64,000 bases of DNA. It comes from Fasciolopsis buskii (taxonomy: Eukaryota > Platyhelminthes > Trematoda > Plagiorchiida > Fasciolidae). Under the pieces are notes generated by a model. That model had not been told where the DNA came from, ran no database searches, and saw only the letters and a list, made by a program, of their open reading frames with translations. A program made the translations under genes and the position numbers. Position 1 is the first letter of the stretch. Every line of letters starts with the position of its first letter. The stretch lies in the NCBI GenBank assembly GCA_008360955.1, contig LUCM01009143.1, forward strand, positions 46,699 to 110,698, read 5' to 3'. Positions 12,601-23,900 of this stretch are shown here, one piece after another.

Positions 12601-12611
12601 ATTACGTTTTC

Positions 12612-12758
12612 ATGAAATTATTCTTCATGTTATGCCAATGCTTAACTCACCATTACGAAACCATAGTAGCACTGTACGACTGTTTCACTCTTGTGAGGAA
12701 TCTTCAGCAGTGCATATCCACAGTGTCCGATCTGGGTCGCGATCCCCGGACAAACTAA
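12612..12758 (-). repeat. Hammerhead SINE, 3' segment (inverted insertion)
   Basis: The reverse complement aligns with the 46-kb SINE from its B box through the hammerhead to the tail. Matching landmarks are a B-box-like GGGATCGCGACC, GGATATGCACTG, GTGAAACAGT and a tail resembling GTGAATTATTTCATG. It is clearly older than the 46-kb copies, with scattered substitutions. It stops at the B box, and the missing 5' segment of the same element lies immediately beside it in opposite orientation at 12764-12940. Confidence 0.75.
12669..12713 (-). ncRNA. Hammerhead ribozyme relic (core mutated)
   Basis: Stem I (GCACTG with CAGTGC) and the GAAAC box are intact, and the spacing equals that of the 46-kb copies (45 bases). 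The catalytic box reads CTGAAGA instead of CTGATGA, one change. Stem II is weakened. Probably inactive. Confidence 0.65.
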
Positions 12759-12763
12759 GGTTT

Positions 12764-12940
12764 TGCCGTACTTAGATTATCTGCGCATAAGCCATCTATT
12801 AGTATTGGCCGATTGCGGTATACATTGCTGTGACCGTGCAAATCACTAAGTGATAGGTTCAATATAAGTTGATGAAGTTCAGCAAACCGTCAAGAGCACT
12901 CCCAGTAAGCCACTGGCCAACCCGTTCGACTCACAGCCAT
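12764..12940 (+). repeat. Hammerhead SINE, 5' segment
   Basis: Aligns on the plus strand with the 5' part of the 46-kb minus-strand element, including its spacer-derived region. Shared landmarks are GTACTTAG, CCGTGCAAATCA, GATAGGTTCAA versus GATAGGTGCAA, GAAGTTCAGCAAACCGT and the anticodon-region string GTTCGACTCACA. It ends at about the element position where the neighbouring minus-strand segment begins. Confidence 0.7.
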
Positions 12941-15900
12941 GAAACAGAACCCAATTCACCATTGTTTTTGGATTTAAACCAGACATCACATTTTTCTGCC
13001 TCAACACTTCATTGTTCTTTTTCCTTAATTTGAGAGCATTGTGTATTTGGAATCATTTGGTAATCTTAAGCAGGCAGTGCAGAATTTGACTCGATTTTTC
13101 TTCCTAGCAAATTACTACAATCGACAAAAGTTTTTTCGAACAGGTTGCTCCATAACTTGACAGATTCTTCCTTCTTTCACTGAAATGGTAATCTATGGTG
13201 CAAACTGGAAAAAGCCTACTGTCCTGCTTCAGTTTACTGGGCGAAACAAGGAAAATGAAGGCACTAAAGCTTCAACAGTCTACAGTTAGTATGTACGGCT
13301 TATGTTCCTTAGGTGACCGTAAAGCCAAAATATAATTGGCTCCTTAGATTCCCGTTGACCTTGTGATGCAACGTTCACTCTGGTGTTCAGCTGTCCAGAA
13401 CATAATGGTTTAGCAAACCAAAGTGCGTTTGTAATAATACGTGATGCCGTGCAATTATTGTGTAGTTTTTACTCACTCGGATTCATGGAAGACTCCTTTC
13501 AAAATACATTCCAGAAAATAGTAATAATACTTTCATGATTCCAAATTTAAGTAAGTTTTCACGTATTGATTAAAGAACTATACGCATCCTAATGTACAAT
13601 GCCGGTTAATATGAAGGCCGTTTTAGTGATGCATCTCGTCCCAGTAAAGAGATAGAATTTTGCCGGGTGAGTTGGTCAGTGCATGCCTGTCATTCAGTCA
13701 CATCGTATCGATGGGGTAGAAAACTCAAGTGAGCTGACCTGGAATTCAGCCTAACAGATGGCCACTTGTAGAAACAGAATTACATCGTTCAAAAGAAAGC
13801 AACAGAAATAACCGATAAGTTTTGGGCCCGAAATTAGTACACGTGATGAGCCAAAAAAGGAAACAACGGCACCTAGCCGCTTTAACTCCCATATTCACAT
13901 GTCAAACGGTACGGGGCTGGAATATGTAAGGTAACGGGAAGATCTTTGAATGGATTTACCTGTAAGTAAAATCATATCAAGCGAGGTTTGGAAACTGGTT
14001 TAACGGTGGCCTGGTTTGATTTTTGAATAGAGTTTACTTCCCAACCATCAATAAGGGCCAGGGAATAAATGAAACTTTAACTGAATAACAGAGATTTTAA
14101 GAAAGACGGTAGTATATGAACAAGGTGACTTTGGAGAACTTTTTTCACAAGATGATTTCACCTAAAAGACAACATTCCGAGATCGTACTATCTATTCTGG
14201 AAATTCATTTTACTGTGTCACAATAGGTGGCTATTGTAGAATACTAGGTCGTTGTGAACGAAAGCGTCAGATAATACATTGACATCAGTAAGCAGTTTAC
14301 AGTTGAACATCAAAACAGAAATATGCTGGCATACATGTTCTCTTGTGCACAAAACATAGGCTGCAATTTGCTAACGATCATTGGCTCAGCGCACTCTGAT
14401 AACCGGAAGTCTTGAACTGATGATTTTTTGTGAACTGTCTGCATGATTTGTGCCAGTATCTTTCTTGCTGTGCAACAAACTGGAGTTTTCACTATTTGGC
14501 TACCCCAACCATTATCTGTGCTACCTGTTTTGTCAATTGGTTGAAAAAAACGCGATCAGCCACACCTTGTGGGAGCTATCTATCCGTATTCGCGATATAA
14601 GTTGCCTCATGTTTGCATGTGAACTGGTAGATTGCCTGGGGTCTGAAAGGTTTCTGGAGATATGCACGTCTGATACTCGGACAAATTAGTTCAAGACGTT
14701 CATCCTTCGGTGATGTAGTCATCGGCCATTTCCGTTAACGGAAAACTCGCAAATAATGAGACAATATCAGGTGAGGCTGCAAGGTACCATTTATGATCTT
14801 TACCAGCTTTCAGGTAGCCTATGTTTAGAGACTGAAGATCATGTTTCAGAAAGCTTTATGTTACCAATAATGGTTCCCCGGGGGTTACTTCGTCTTTTAT
14901 GCAGTTTTCAGAGACTGTGCATTTCCAGTACCTTGCTATCTTTTTCTAATTAGTAAATTAGCTTTACGAAATACAAACTGCATGTCATCAGCAGGATTCC
15001 AAAATCTTTCTTTAAAACCGATTTTTTGGTGAAAATGAACCTTTTAGTCTAAAACCCAATCCATCGCTTTGACTGGGCTGACTAAAAACAATTTGTAGTA
15101 CTAAGTAAAATGTGGACTGGGTGTGTAACGCTTTCGGATGATCACATCAACTTTTAGTATTGGTATGCCTTACACGTTGATTGAATTCTGAAACCCGACA
15201 GTTTCGGGCTTGGGCTGAACTCCCCGCAGTGTATATTGTTGAGAAAAGACCAAAATCAGAAGTAAAATCAAAGATATGATCAAACTAAATGAAAGGTAGG
15301 AGAATCTATGCATGATTTTGATTCCAAAATTCAAAGTAGCATGGTTCCCGTCGTCCCTTACCACGGGTTTTGTAATCTATAAATCCGAAATCTACGATTC
15401 AGCAGAATGATAAATTTTCGTACACTAGGGTTCGCGTTCGGCCTTATTCGAGTTGCCCCTCCGTGAGGGCAGTTTAGGTCATGCATCTAGAGACAGAGAC
15501 AGAGTACATACCGAAACCACTGTCGAAATCAAAGACAATCCTCTGTGACCTCGTGCACGGACGCAAAATCTCCGACCTCTTCGATCACCAAGCTCCTAAT
15601 CGCACTGGGCCACAAAGCTGACACGACGCAATCTTTCAAAGCATTAGTGCACGACACAAATCCCAAACTACTGGCATTCAATGAGGCTGTGCCCATCAGC
15701 ATGCATTAGCCAGCCTTTTTGCTCACAGAAGCGGTTGACCTTGAGCGTTAGTCTATCTTGGGTTTAACCAGCGTGACATTATCCCCTCTGTAACTCCAAT
15801 TTATCGGTCACAACATATATTTAAATATATGAAAATTCTCGTCTAGCTCAATTCAGTGTTTCCTTCAGAATCTGTCGTGCGCAACATGTAACCTTTTACG

Positions 15901-16527
15901 TTCAAGATCGAAAAGAGTAGACGAAATGTCTTTCATCTCTTGACATACGTCTTCTTTCGGCTTTGATAAAGTCATTACAGTCCCGAACGGTGTCATTGGT
16001 TACCTCATAACGGGGACCCCGATGCAATGCCCCAAAAACAATGGATATATTCTGTGAAAAGCTTAAAAAATATGATCAAGGCTAATAAGGTTTGAAATAC
16101 CCTAACGATTTGAAACAATCTAATCACGCGGCTGGATCCAGCAGGCCAAATACTTATTCTTCTCTTTGAACGACAATGTCGAACGTTTGTTACGGGTCAC
16201 AATTTCAGTGCACCATGTCTTGCGTTTCCAAATACGTTTCACCTACTTCTGGATAGGCTTAACGGAAGTCCTTGTCACATTAGTTGAATCAACTCAACAG
16301 TGATCAGGTGATCAGGGCAGTCACCATGGTCCGTAGTCTGGTTTTTGGACAGATGCTCATTGCATTTTATTGTATAAACTTTTGCTTAAATAAATGTTGA
16401 ATGACAGTCGAAAACAAGAGTGAAAAATTAGAAAACAGTTACACCCACTACCTTGAAAAATGAAAAATAACAATTCGACGGAGACAGTGATTTGATCATT
16501 CACGTTAGGTTGCTGGGTTTTAAAATC
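12941..16527. other. Non-coding stretch, no supported gene
   Basis: No domain or believable exon recognised. Frames are short and overlap on both strands. A mildly GC-richer patch at 15470-15720 may be a degraded element, but I could not assign it. Confidence 0.5.
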
Positions 16528-16623
16528 AAACTTGCCTTGAGAAAGACTACCCACGGCAGTCGAAACGTTGGCACATTACATCTACCAACAACGCTGTGCT
16601 ATTATCGTTGTATCATTCACAAT
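16528..16623 (+). repeat. Dispersed repeat with GAAACGTTGG box, copy 1
   Basis: Near-identical to 35051-35144 over about 95 bases. Shared blocks are CTTGCCTTGAGAAAGACTAC, TCGAAAC and CATTACATCTACCAA. The sequence can form a small hairpin (GACT with AGTC) directly before GAAAC, enclosed by GCC/GGC. This resembles a worn hammerhead of the kind known in Penelope-like elements, but the CTGATGA box is not preserved, so the link is tentative. Confidence 0.6.
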
Positions 16624-16789
16624 TATGGCTTAACGGATGATTCATTTAGTGGTGTCAATGACACCCAGCTAATAGTTGCTAATCCCTGGGGAAGAATTTT
16701 AGAACATTTCTCAAATAAACCTATGAAAACCGCGGGTTATGAGTAAAAAGGGAATAGAACAAACGGTAGATGGTGCCGTTTTGAGGTCC

Positions 16790-17995
16790 TCTGATTTATA
16801 GTGACAATCCGCAGCGGTGTGAGAAATCCAAATCAGATTTTCTATCAAAGATAACCCCTTAGATGTTTCACAAAGCTGACCCTGGTAAAATGATGGGCAG
16901 GCTAACTGGGAGAGATAGAGAACAGACACTCAAGAACTATTAATGGTTTGAGACTTAGATCGACTTTTACGGAAAAGATAAATGGTTGAAAAAACTTGGA
17001 AAATCATCGTTTCCAGAAACGGGTTGAATAAGAACAATATCATCAGCATGCTTAAACTTTTGAGAGAATGAACTAGCTTACTAGTCACTGATGTACATAG
17101 GACAGAGATGCGATGAACGAACCGCGCGCGGAAGCACGTCTGACTAGTTAACCAACATCTTACTGCTCACTTGTGTGCTCTGTATCCTTTTGAAAAATAA
17201 TCAGACAACCATGTTATTAAGGATCCAGGAAAGTCAAATGTTTCTAGTTTGAGAAGTAGAAAAGACCGCGAGACGGAATCGAAAGCAAGCAAATAATCTA
17301 AGGAAGTGCAACGTACAGATTTTATTGGTGCATCTGAAATCTTCCAGAAATGATTAACACGGGAGGGGACAGCGCTCAAAGTGGACCTGTTAAATTTACA
17401 ACAAACTGGAAGGGTCATCAGAATGACTTACAGAATAATGTAGGCGCTTAAGCACAGCACTCTCTGGATGACATTAAGGCGACTGAGGGGAAAGAATTCG
17501 ACTGAGGCAGCCGAATTACTAGATTTTGAACTGGGAACAATAGTGACGGGTATCCAGCAGTCAAGAATAGAAGGTATGTTTAAGGATTTGTTAATTAGAG
17601 AAGTGAAAGCCTAGGTACCGTAACCTAGACTAGACGAAGATAGACTATCACGACCGACTTTAGCGGTAATTTTAGTGTTGCGGAGAACCATAAACACCTC
17701 TTTCCAAGAGAGACGTGTAACTGGTTCACCGTCGCCTTGCGGAACTGAGACTGGGGTATGATTAGAAGGTTGGATAAAGGCTTTCTTAGCGCCGTCGACA
17801 TCCGCAGCCCATTTCACTGATCTCCATTTCTCTGTGCACACCAGCCAGATTTCTTGCTCTAAGGATCCGCTATTGTCATCACTCAGAAGTAGGCAACCGA
17901 ATGTTGTGTCGATGGTGGGGCTCAGTAAAGCTGGAATGGCCATCCTGGCCATAGGATTGTATTTAAAAACCTCATGGTAGCTAGCAGGATAAATT
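16790..17995 (-). pseudogene. Decayed LINE reverse transcriptase (LINE relic 3)
   Basis: Reading the minus strand from 17995 downward, pieces of a non-LTR reverse transcriptase appear in order but in shifting frames. First comes an N-terminal part ending WKEVFMVLRNTK (17.95-17.61 kb). Next is a motif A-like LAFDSVSRSFLLLKLE followed by GSLITWLSDY (17.42-17.17 kb). Then HADDIVLIQP appears in place of the usual F/YADD (codons at 17039-17050), and finally VIFDRKSDLDF (about 16.83-16.86 kb), matching the LGVIFD block after the thumb region. Many stops and frameshifts make it dead. It looks Jockey/CR1-like and is clearly a different family from the LINE at 27-29 kb. Confidence 0.7.
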
Positions 17996-17999
17996 TTTC

Positions 18000-20900
18000 T
18001 CGGGCGGGATGAGGACTAGAAGATATTAAGTCCAATCAGTCAATCGGATTTTCAAACAACATTAATTTAGAACGGTCACAACAACTAAGGGAGGTCATAA
18101 TAGAGCCAAACATTCAACAAGAAAACAGCGAGATGATGAAGACATGAAATAGTGATGCAGCCATTTGATGAAAACTACCACAAAATGAAAGATTTTTAAC
18201 ATTGGTAGGGTCGGAGCAAACTTTATTTGCATAGCCCAAAGAAACCTCAAATATAATCCGAAGTTTGGGACATTTGTGGACAGCGAATCGAAACATTCAG
18301 TTTTGTTGAACTCCTTGAAATTCACGCGAACGCAAGCTTCATCAAGAACAATCCCCAGCTAATGATTTAGTCGTAAAGGTAACGACCGATTGCACCCACA
18401 TGGTTTCCACTTCGTCGTAAGAAGTTTGTCTGCTATCCACTGCTTAGCTAATTCCCTTAAACAACGTCCGGATTCCTATGCATTCTTAAATGCGACGAAG
18501 GCTTTACTGGATCAAGCTAAAATAGTGAGTCCAATTTTACAGAAGGGGCACGCGAAAATAGTACTTTGTGAAGTACAGCTTAGGGACAGTGCGCTGACGA
18601 CTTTCATTCCCCGCAACGTTACTACCCAATGGAAATACTCAATAACCGAGTGTAGCTGTTCCTGCGTATGCATAATTGATATATTTGACCATATTTTGAG
18701 AAAAACCCAGCTACTCATTTGGCTGCAGACTCACGTGTATGACAGCTGGATAGAATTTGCCGGATAGGATCACTCTAAATGCCCACATAAGTTACCTCAA
18801 ACCTAGGAACATCCGTATTAAAAACGGTCAATTTCCAGTGAAAGTTTGGTTTCAAGTTTACAAGTAATCGCCAAAAATGAATGACAATCCCCGAACCCAT
18901 GGCCTACGATGTGTGCCTATATGTGTTAGATAACCTGTAATGGAAGATAAATAGTTTAAGAAAATAACAAGACCGTCGACGTCTACGGGTGGAAAACTCC
19001 TCCGCGGAACTTACAGCTCTAATTCTGTATCACAGCGTACAATTTACTTGTGTCTACAGGTGCCTACGAGAATATTTCTACTACATTCAATTTGCTTGAC
19101 ACCTATTATATTTAGATACAGCAAGCCTATCTCCGAGCAACTGCTTTGACGACTTCTTCAGGTACCACCTTTCCATGTTTGATAACTGAGCACAGAAATG
19201 AATAAGATAGTTTTTTCGGGCATAATTCTATCAATGCATTTGGCATTTCGAATGCCCTATTCCTGTGGTTGTCTTGGCGTATCTGGGAGAGGAAATTATG
19301 ATCTCATTGTATGCTTTTTGATGCATGCCATTCACACGTGCTGGTGTTCTGATTCTTGCTGGCCAAAATGGCTAGTTAACGGACCTAGGGTGATAAACTT
19401 GTTAGTTGTTTCTCGGTGTATGACAAACACAAGCATATCATTGCATTTGGACCTAATTAGAAATGCAATGTCTTTCTTGTGTGTTTTCCAGTTCACCTTC
19501 CAATTTTGCAACCACAGTATTTTATTATAGGTCTATTCAACATTCACAGGAGCTCCTTCTTGTTGGCTTCAAGAAATCGGTCCTTGGAAGATCACAATCA
19601 CTAAGACCACAATACGGTAGAAAGTCCAACCAGTTTTCAGCCCCTGTGGGCTAATTTAGAAATGTTAACTCATTTGCTTTTCCATAGGTGATAGCGTCGT
19701 GAATTTCATGGAAATAACTTCGCATCAATTTCCTACTCGACAAGTGTGTGGTAGGTGTGTGTACCGATTGAATAGCTGGAAATATGTAACTCATCATCGG
19801 CTGATCTACCGAGCAGACGCGTCATGCAAGGTAGAAAGCAAAACCTTTCTTGAACGCCAATGCCCACTGGGACACCCAAAAATGAACCTCGTCAGAGGCT
19901 AAGCACATTATGGTTCGATTTGTGTTTCCGATCAGGTCAGCTGAGACTGCTGCCATGCTAACATACAAGTAAAATTTTCTATAGGTTTCACCTCAACGGT
20001 ATGAAAATAGAATCACTTTCCAAACCTGGACAACACCCGGTCTAAAACCGTGTTGCTTGGTTTCTCACTGAAAATAGGCTTACATTAGAAACTAGTTATT
20101 TTGCATTTTCTGTCCGTATATGATGCGTCACTGAATGTCTCGACGATCCTGACTGTGTTGACCAGTGGCAAATTCGCTAAAACTTTGGTCTACTGTGACA
20201 TCGATAGCGTGTTGAACTGCACTCCCTGGGGTCGCATTGGTTTGCTGCTGGATACTGCGCTGTATCACAGCGACTTGGGTATACTCTATGAAAGCTCATG
20301 AGAAAGATTCTGAATCCGTTTTGTTGATCGATTTACCAGGAGAGTCTAACTTATTGTAAACAAAACGACGGATGATACTGGAAAATGAAAATGATCCAGG
20401 AGTGTTTGGGATATTTCACATAAAATTCACAGATCTGAGTCAGCTACTGAGTGCTATTACTGACCATTCGATTCGCTCTACTGCATTTTTCCACGTTCAG
20501 CATCAGCTAGGACAATTACCATCATTTCAGTGACACCTCATAGTAACGTGGTCTGTACTCATGCGACTTTCGGTTTTTGTTCCGGCAGCCAGACTGCATT
20601 ATTTATCCTCACCGACTGGTGAATCACCAGGATCGCGGTAATTTGTTTTGGCCGAGGAATTGTAAAAAAGGACTGATAAACTGGTCTTAGCTGCACCCCT
20701 CTTCCCAAGATTAAGTGCCTTTGCCGATCAACAAGGGCACTCGGTCTTAGTTGTTATCGTAACACATTTGTGGTTTATAGTCAGAAGTTTTGGCAAAAGC
20801 ACTACGTGGACGAGTCTCTCGCTCTGTCGATGGGTTTGTTTGCTATTGGGAGGACAGGAAATCAAGCAAACAGAAACGGATAAATCTAAGCATCTCGACG

Positions 20901-23900
20901 TATCAGACCGTAATTCTGCCGCATCATATATCATTTCTGTCTGTCTCCAGTTTTACTGACTACCTAGTCTTCCATTATCACCGTAAATCGTCTTGACGAC
21001 GAAATTAACGAACTGAAAGTCACCGTCGTTCATTCACCAGCGGAATTTTCTTTGCCTATTCGCTAACATCCCCAAGTCTAGTTTGATTTTACCATTCCAC
21101 AATGAAGACAAATACAGAATTTTAAACACCGGGAAAACGCCAGTACGAAGTCCAAATGGTCTGCCGACTGTAGTACACACGCACGGGTCTGGCCCTTCCC
21201 CAAAACCAGACACTGTCCGAATTTCTGACAGTTTGCTATTTATCGGGGCCTGGCACCTTGGTTCCTAATCGAAAATTCAGCAGGCGTCAAGAATTTCTTC
21301 TGTCCTATAGCCCATACACGCATTTGGCTAAAAATGGCCAAGAAACCTGACGTTGCACAGTTGTAATCCTACTTAACTGTCTCTAAGATCTTTTGCAACT
21401 TGCTCACCTGCCTAGTATGCGTTTGGATGTGGTTAGCACATTTTTCATCTAAATGACAAAGCTATGCTTCCCCATTGAACACTCCTCTGCATCTTACCTA
21501 GTCTCCAGGTCTCATTTGAGAGCCCACAAAACCCCATAAATAACTAGCCGACTATTTCAACGAAAAGTCATAAACCATTGTGATAAGGAAGACATATGCC
21601 AGCAACTCTGAAATATGCGAAGGCGCCAGTTTGTTCTAATTTCATCACACTGGCTCCAGCCTTAAGTTGCTCAGATGTTGTTTGATAGCGTTAGTCCAAC
21701 TTCGGCATTGCTAATTTAAGAAAAATGCGTGAAATATCGAATTCTTTTCTAATAATTGACTTTTAATTGTACTCACCTCAGCCTTCGGAGGCCATCCTCG
21801 CCCTTATTGGATCATCCTTTCCCATGAGCATTTTAGATTTAATGAACAGATCTCATTTTTAGAAATGAATCCACCACGAGTCACTACAAGCAGCAGAATC
21901 CATTGGACTTCAAATATTCAGGTATATTGCGGCGGTTGTCATTTCACATTCGTATGCTGTGACAATTCCAGACTCGAAAACCTATTATCTTCAAGTAAGT
22001 TTACCAATATATTCTTCCAATTTTATTTTGATGACTCCCAGTTCTACTTCTTGACCTTCTGAACCGAAAATTCAAAATTTTATGTGGCTATCTAAGGAGG
22101 ACCAGTAAAGTAATATTATTTGTATATTGAAGAACAAATCGTCCTGGTGATTGGCAAATCCATTGAATCTTTTATTGTATTTGCCAATGTGATGCTCTTT
22201 GACTACTCCCGTCCGTTTTACTGCACACTTCGTTGTCACTCTCACCAGACATTTTGTTCTAATTCAGTGCCTATCTCTTCCGTATTGGCCCAAATAAAAA
22301 CTCACTTGTTTCCAGTGTAGTTTCTGTGTTGGCCTAGAAAGACAATTTACTGACTGAATTACACTCCCATTTCCATGCGTATTGTTGTTCCTCTCTGATT
22401 TTCAGATTTCCGCATTAAGTCATATTTGGAAAGTGAGCAATTTCGGGTGATATGTAAGCTTATACGCTTGCATGCGTTGTGCAAACCCAAACACAGATCA
22501 CTGATAGTATGTTTACTGATCAAATGGTCGACCACTTCTGACAACTACGGCGTACAAGCTCACCACGGGACTTGATCAATAATTAGACCGTTTTGCCCCT
22601 GTCAATTAGAATTTTTTGCCGTGCTAGTTCTACACAACGACTGGGTGGATATTAACTATATCTACAGGTTTTCACGTAGTTTCCACACTAACCGGTCTAG
22701 TTGCTTGCTTATTGATACGCACTCTTATATACTTAGGTGGCGTGATTACTGCTCAGACGTTATCAAACTAGATTTTCCGTACCCTATTGGTTACCTATGA
22801 TTATGCACATAGTTCCATTCGCCAGGTTCGGCTAGCAGAAAGTACCACTGAGGCAAGTAGTATGATTGTTGTTGTCTAAATTCCCCTAGCTTTTGTCCCA
22901 ATCTGTAGCTCTCTTCACCAGTACAAAGGTTCATCACAAAGGACTACGTAAACATTCTCAAAATCAACACAAACCCATCCGTTTACTGATTCACGTCATT
23001 AGCTCCCTGAGGCTGCCATACCGCCTTGTGAGTTAGACTGTGTATTCAAAGATTCGAATTGGTGACCACCTTCTTCCGTTCAGAAAATGCAGCAATATTT
23101 GACTTAATGAAGATCCATAGATCTCGACAGACAGCCAATGACGTGGACAAGTCGGCTAAAAGATCATGCACTTATTTCCTTTTCTTTCATGCTTATCATT
23201 TATTTTCTTTCTACGCCATGGCGCTTTGTCTGCTCATAAGCTTTTGTTAAATAACAATAACCTCTGTTAACTATTTACTGTCCAGTTCCACTTAGTCTTC
23301 TTAATGGTCTTGGTCTCGAGGCTCGTTTGCTCCATTTTGTGTAAATCTTGCTATATTCTCCTAGTTTATCCATGTGAACAAGAATTAATATCGCCCAAAC
23401 AGCTGTGGTTCGTCATACTCTTTGTAATACGAAACTGATCTGTACTGAGTTAGTGAAGTTCGGAACGGTTATTTAACTATAATCCGACGGCTGATGCAAC
23501 AAACCTCAGTGACAATGAGCAAGCTCAAAAACCATAGACGTGGATGGTTTCAGTGACTAGAGGTTAGACCACATTCCGGCTTCATTCCTATGGATCTACC
23601 ACGTCAACCTATGTAGTCGTGAAATCACCGTACTCATCCTGGGCCCATAACTCGTGGTAAGCAAATGTGACTTGAGTCTCCGAAGAGAAAACTTCTCGGA
23701 ATGAGTCATATAGATTCGCCTAACATAAATGCCATACCATAAGTCATTCTTAAGGTGCTGGGTTTAGCATGCTTGTAAGTGCTTGAAAGTGACTGATTTA
23801 GCAAAGAAACAATCTGAAGGATCAAATTCTGAGAAGTGCTCGTGAGTCCACTGATTTCAGGGAGCTGTCAATTTTGGTGCCCTATCTCAGTGTGAAATAA

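Noticed and set aside
18390..18767. A 125-codon plus-strand frame as a possible gene.
   Set aside because: No recognisable motif, strong overlap with an open minus frame, and no supporting splice or poly(A) signals.
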